The position numbers were made by a program, and so were the translations under genes. The notes below the pieces were generated by a model, which saw nothing but the letters and a program-made list of their open reading frames with translations, ran no database searches and was not told the origin of the DNA. Of a stretch of DNA of 8,998 nucleotides, positions 7,694 to 8,998 are shown piece by piece. This DNA is from Verrucomicrobiaceae bacterium (GTDB taxonomy: Bacteria > Verrucomicrobiota > Verrucomicrobiae > Verrucomicrobiales > Akkermansiaceae), in NCBI GenBank assembly GCA_947372405.1, contig CANBTO010000177.1, forward strand, positions 1 to 8,998. The letters run 5' to 3'. Position 1 is the first letter of the stretch. Every line of letters begins with the position of its first letter.

Positions 7694-8776
7694 TCACCCG
7701 CTCCATACCGGGCCGATGCTGCCGCCAGAAACGAACTCCGTCGGGAAGTTGATGATTTTGCGATCCGGCTTGCCTTTGCGCACGGCGTTTACCCAACGCA
7801 CCACACGGCGAACGATCAGCCTGTTGTCCCAGCGCATGTGGGCGATGCTTGGGTGGCACCATGCGAGCGCGGGATCATCATCGGTGGAAACCAATGAGAC
7901 TTGCCGCGGCACGTTAATGCTTCGCCGGGCGAGAAACTCTGCGGCGGCAATGTAGCGGGCGGACTCATCAACGATCAGCGCGGTCGGCGGGGAATGAAGA
8001 AAAAGGCGTTCGAGCAATGCGCTAAACCCCTTCGGAGTTTCCTCCCACTCCGGCAGATTATACTCACCTGTCACCATGCCGTGGGCGCTGAGTTCCTCAA
8101 GGAAAGCGCGTTCGCTACTTCCTGGCACCGGCTTGCGGCGTGCGGCGCGCACAATGAACACGATGCGGCGATGCCCGAGCTCGAGCAAGCGGCGGGTGGC
8201 GGCGCGAATTGCCGGCACCTTGTCCGGCCCGGTTCGTGCCAGCACCAGCCCGCCGGTGCGGCCATACAACGCGAGACACGGCACTGTCAAAGAGGCGCAC
8301 CACTCCAGCAGTTCGTAGGACCCGGCCGCGATCAACCAGGCATCCGCCGGAGTCTTCGCCATTTCCCGGGCAATTCTCCGGACATCGTGCCCCATTTCGA
8401 TCTGGGATTTCTTGCATTGGAAAACACTGTGGCCCGTCACTTCCAGTGAATGGATGATGTCCAACTCGACCTGCACCGATGTGGGATCGTCCGCGGGATG
8501 CGCGTCATAGGGCAAAATCCCCACCCGCAGCGGCCGTTGGAACGCCTCCACCGCACTGACCGCGATGTCCCGGCTGCGGCCAGAACCGCGACCCGAGAGC
8601 AAGCCCTCGGCCTCAAGCAATTGCAGCGCGGCGCGGACCGTGTGCCGGCTGACTGCGAGTTCCTTCGACAGGCTGGGAACGCCGGGCAGGGTGCCGCTCC
8701 AACGGCCGCTGCTCAAGCCATCGCGCAGGTGCTCGGTGGCGAGCTCGATGATGGACAGACGGCGCACTGGATTCAT
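7694..8776 (-). CDS. GntR-type winged-helix regulator with LacI/PBP-like sensor domain
   Basis: This 360-residue transcription factor has a GntR winged helix at residues 7-75, with recognition region PSLSKELAVSRHTVRAAL (34-51) followed by LEAEGLLSGRGSGR (54-67). A periplasmic-binding-protein-like sensor follows at about 83-350, with LacI hallmarks PTALIVDESARYIAAAEFL (264-282), INVPRQVSLVSTDDD (287-301) and the C-terminal FVSGGSIGP (348-356). Regulators of this architecture (AraR is the known type) usually bind a sugar or related ligand; the ligand here is unknown. The frame is open 41 codons further upstream. I chose the ATG at 8776 because the winged helix then starts normally and AGGGA lies four bases before it. 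The longer version would also read through the palindrome at 8788-8808. That palindrome probably mediates autoregulation. The gene is 248 bp upstream of metH-N on the same strand; control of metH by it is not indicated. Confidence 0.88.
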   Translation of the reverse strand: MNPVRRLSIIELATEHLRDGLSSGRWSGTLPGVPSLSKELAVSRHTVRAALQLLEAEGLLSGRGSGRSRDIAVSAVEAFQRPLRVGILPYDAHPADDPTSVQVELDIIHSLEVTGHSVFQCKKSQIEMGHDVRRIAREMAKTPADAWLIAAGSYELLEWCASLTVPCLALYGRTGGLVLARTGPDKVPAIRAATRRLLELGHRRIVFIVRAARRKPVPGSSERAFLEELSAHGMVTGEYNLPEWEETPKGFSALLERLFLHSPPTALIVDESARYIAAAEFLARRSINVPRQVSLVSTDDDPALAWCHPSIAHMRWDNRLIVRRVVRWVNAVRKGKPDRKIINFPTEFVSGGSIGPVWSG

Positions 8777-8787
8777 CGTTTCCCTAA

Positions 8788-8808
8788 CCTGTTCTATGTT
8801 AGAACAGG
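8788..8808. promoter_or_regulatory. Perfect 21-bp palindrome, likely operator of the GntR/LacI regulator
   Basis: The arms CCTGTTCTA and TAGAACAGG are perfect reverse complements separated by TGT. The site lies 11 bases before the regulator's start codon, in the spacer shared with the possible divergent gene. Size and symmetry suit a dimeric winged-helix repressor. A hairpin role in the regulator's mRNA leader is the alternative. AT-rich DNA with a TAAATA run lies next to it on the upstream side and could hold the -10 box. Confidence 0.6.
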
Positions 8809-8842
8809 CAGTCGAGAAAATATTTATCTCCATTCTGAAAAT

Positions 8843-8870
8843 TTGAGTCATAGTGTGGTTTTGGTATGAC
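8843..8870 (+). promoter_or_regulatory. Candidate plus-strand promoter upstream of the right-edge gene
   Basis: TTGAGT (8843-8848) and TATGAC (8865-8870), 16 bases apart, resemble -35 and -10 boxes. They point toward the possible gene at 8981 and lie near the regulator's palindrome. Each box matches four of six consensus positions. Confidence 0.28.
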
Positions 8871-8980
8871 GCATCCATGACCCGTCCCGCCAAATCCACC
8901 TCCCAGCCAATCAGTCTGGCAGGCTCCGGCCCGTCACTCGCTCTGGCACATGACTGTTAAAAACACCAAACCAAACCGCC

Positions 8981-8998
8981 ATGAACGCCCTAAACCTC
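8981..8998 (+). CDS. Possible start of a divergent gene (first six codons only)
   Basis: An ATG at 8981 opens MNALNL before the window ends. It follows an A/C-rich stretch with no Shine-Dalgarno sequence, about 205 bp from the divergent regulator gene, where a gene controlled by that regulator would be expected. Six codons cannot identify or confirm it. Confidence 0.25.

Noticed and set aside
8777..8899. Longer version of the regulator starting at 8899
   Set aside because: The added 41 residues precede a complete winged helix, resemble no domain, and would run through the 21-bp palindrome. The ATG at 8776 has AGGGA upstream.
8877..8960. A 27-codon plus-strand open frame (starting MTRPAKSTSQ) before the right-edge start codon
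   Set aside because: It has no ribosome binding site and no motif, and its length is expected by chance. A leader peptide cannot be excluded, but nothing supports it.

Overview
The window is GC-rich DNA, very probably from a member of the Verrucomicrobiota (a Luteolibacter- or Haloferula-like genome would fit). This placement is inference. It rests on a GntR-type winged helix fused to a LacI/periplasmic-binding-type sensor, a small secreted EF-hand protein, a GxxExxY protein with CGCAAAG-type flanking repeats, and several starts with no clear Shine-Dalgarno sequence.

Layout, left to right. Positions 1-218 (minus) hold the 5' part of a secreted EF-hand protein cut by the window edge. A divergent spacer follows, then a 90-residue GNAT-like acetyltransferase (376-648, plus). 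It converges on cinA (673-1914, minus), a two-domain CinA / NMN-deamidase protein. All remaining well-supported genes are on the minus strand. In transcription order they are: a GntR/LacI-hybrid regulator (8776-7694); the homocysteine-binding module of cobalamin-dependent methionine synthase, here called metH-N (7445-6351); a GxxExxY protein of the PD-(D/E)XK-like fold (6301-5906); the pterin, cobalamin and reactivation modules, here called metH-C (5848-3083); and a secreted thioredoxin-fold protein with WCGWC (3026-2037). A clear intrinsic terminator (1977-2008) ends that run before cinA. At the right edge, a plus-strand start codon at 8981 may open a divergent gene.

MetH activity needs both metH parts. 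metH-N carries the zinc site that activates homocysteine. metH-C carries the methyl-tetrahydrofolate site, the cobalamin site with its DxHxxG motif, and the AdoMet-dependent reactivation domain. Together they make a complete MetH broken exactly in the linker between the first two modules.

The most interesting feature is what lies in that break. It is a cassette of about 484 bp: the GxxExxY gene bounded by two 39-bp inverted repeats (33/39 identical), each made of four CGCAAAG-type heptamers with the same 1-2-4 base spacing. The cassette gene is visibly less GC-rich than the metH parts. This looks like a small repeat-bounded insertion element that either split metH or settled into an existing split. 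Secondary points are a perfect 21-bp palindrome just upstream of the regulator, likely its own operator; a hairpin directly before the metH-N start codon; and a possible promoter/operator for the methionine synthase genes.
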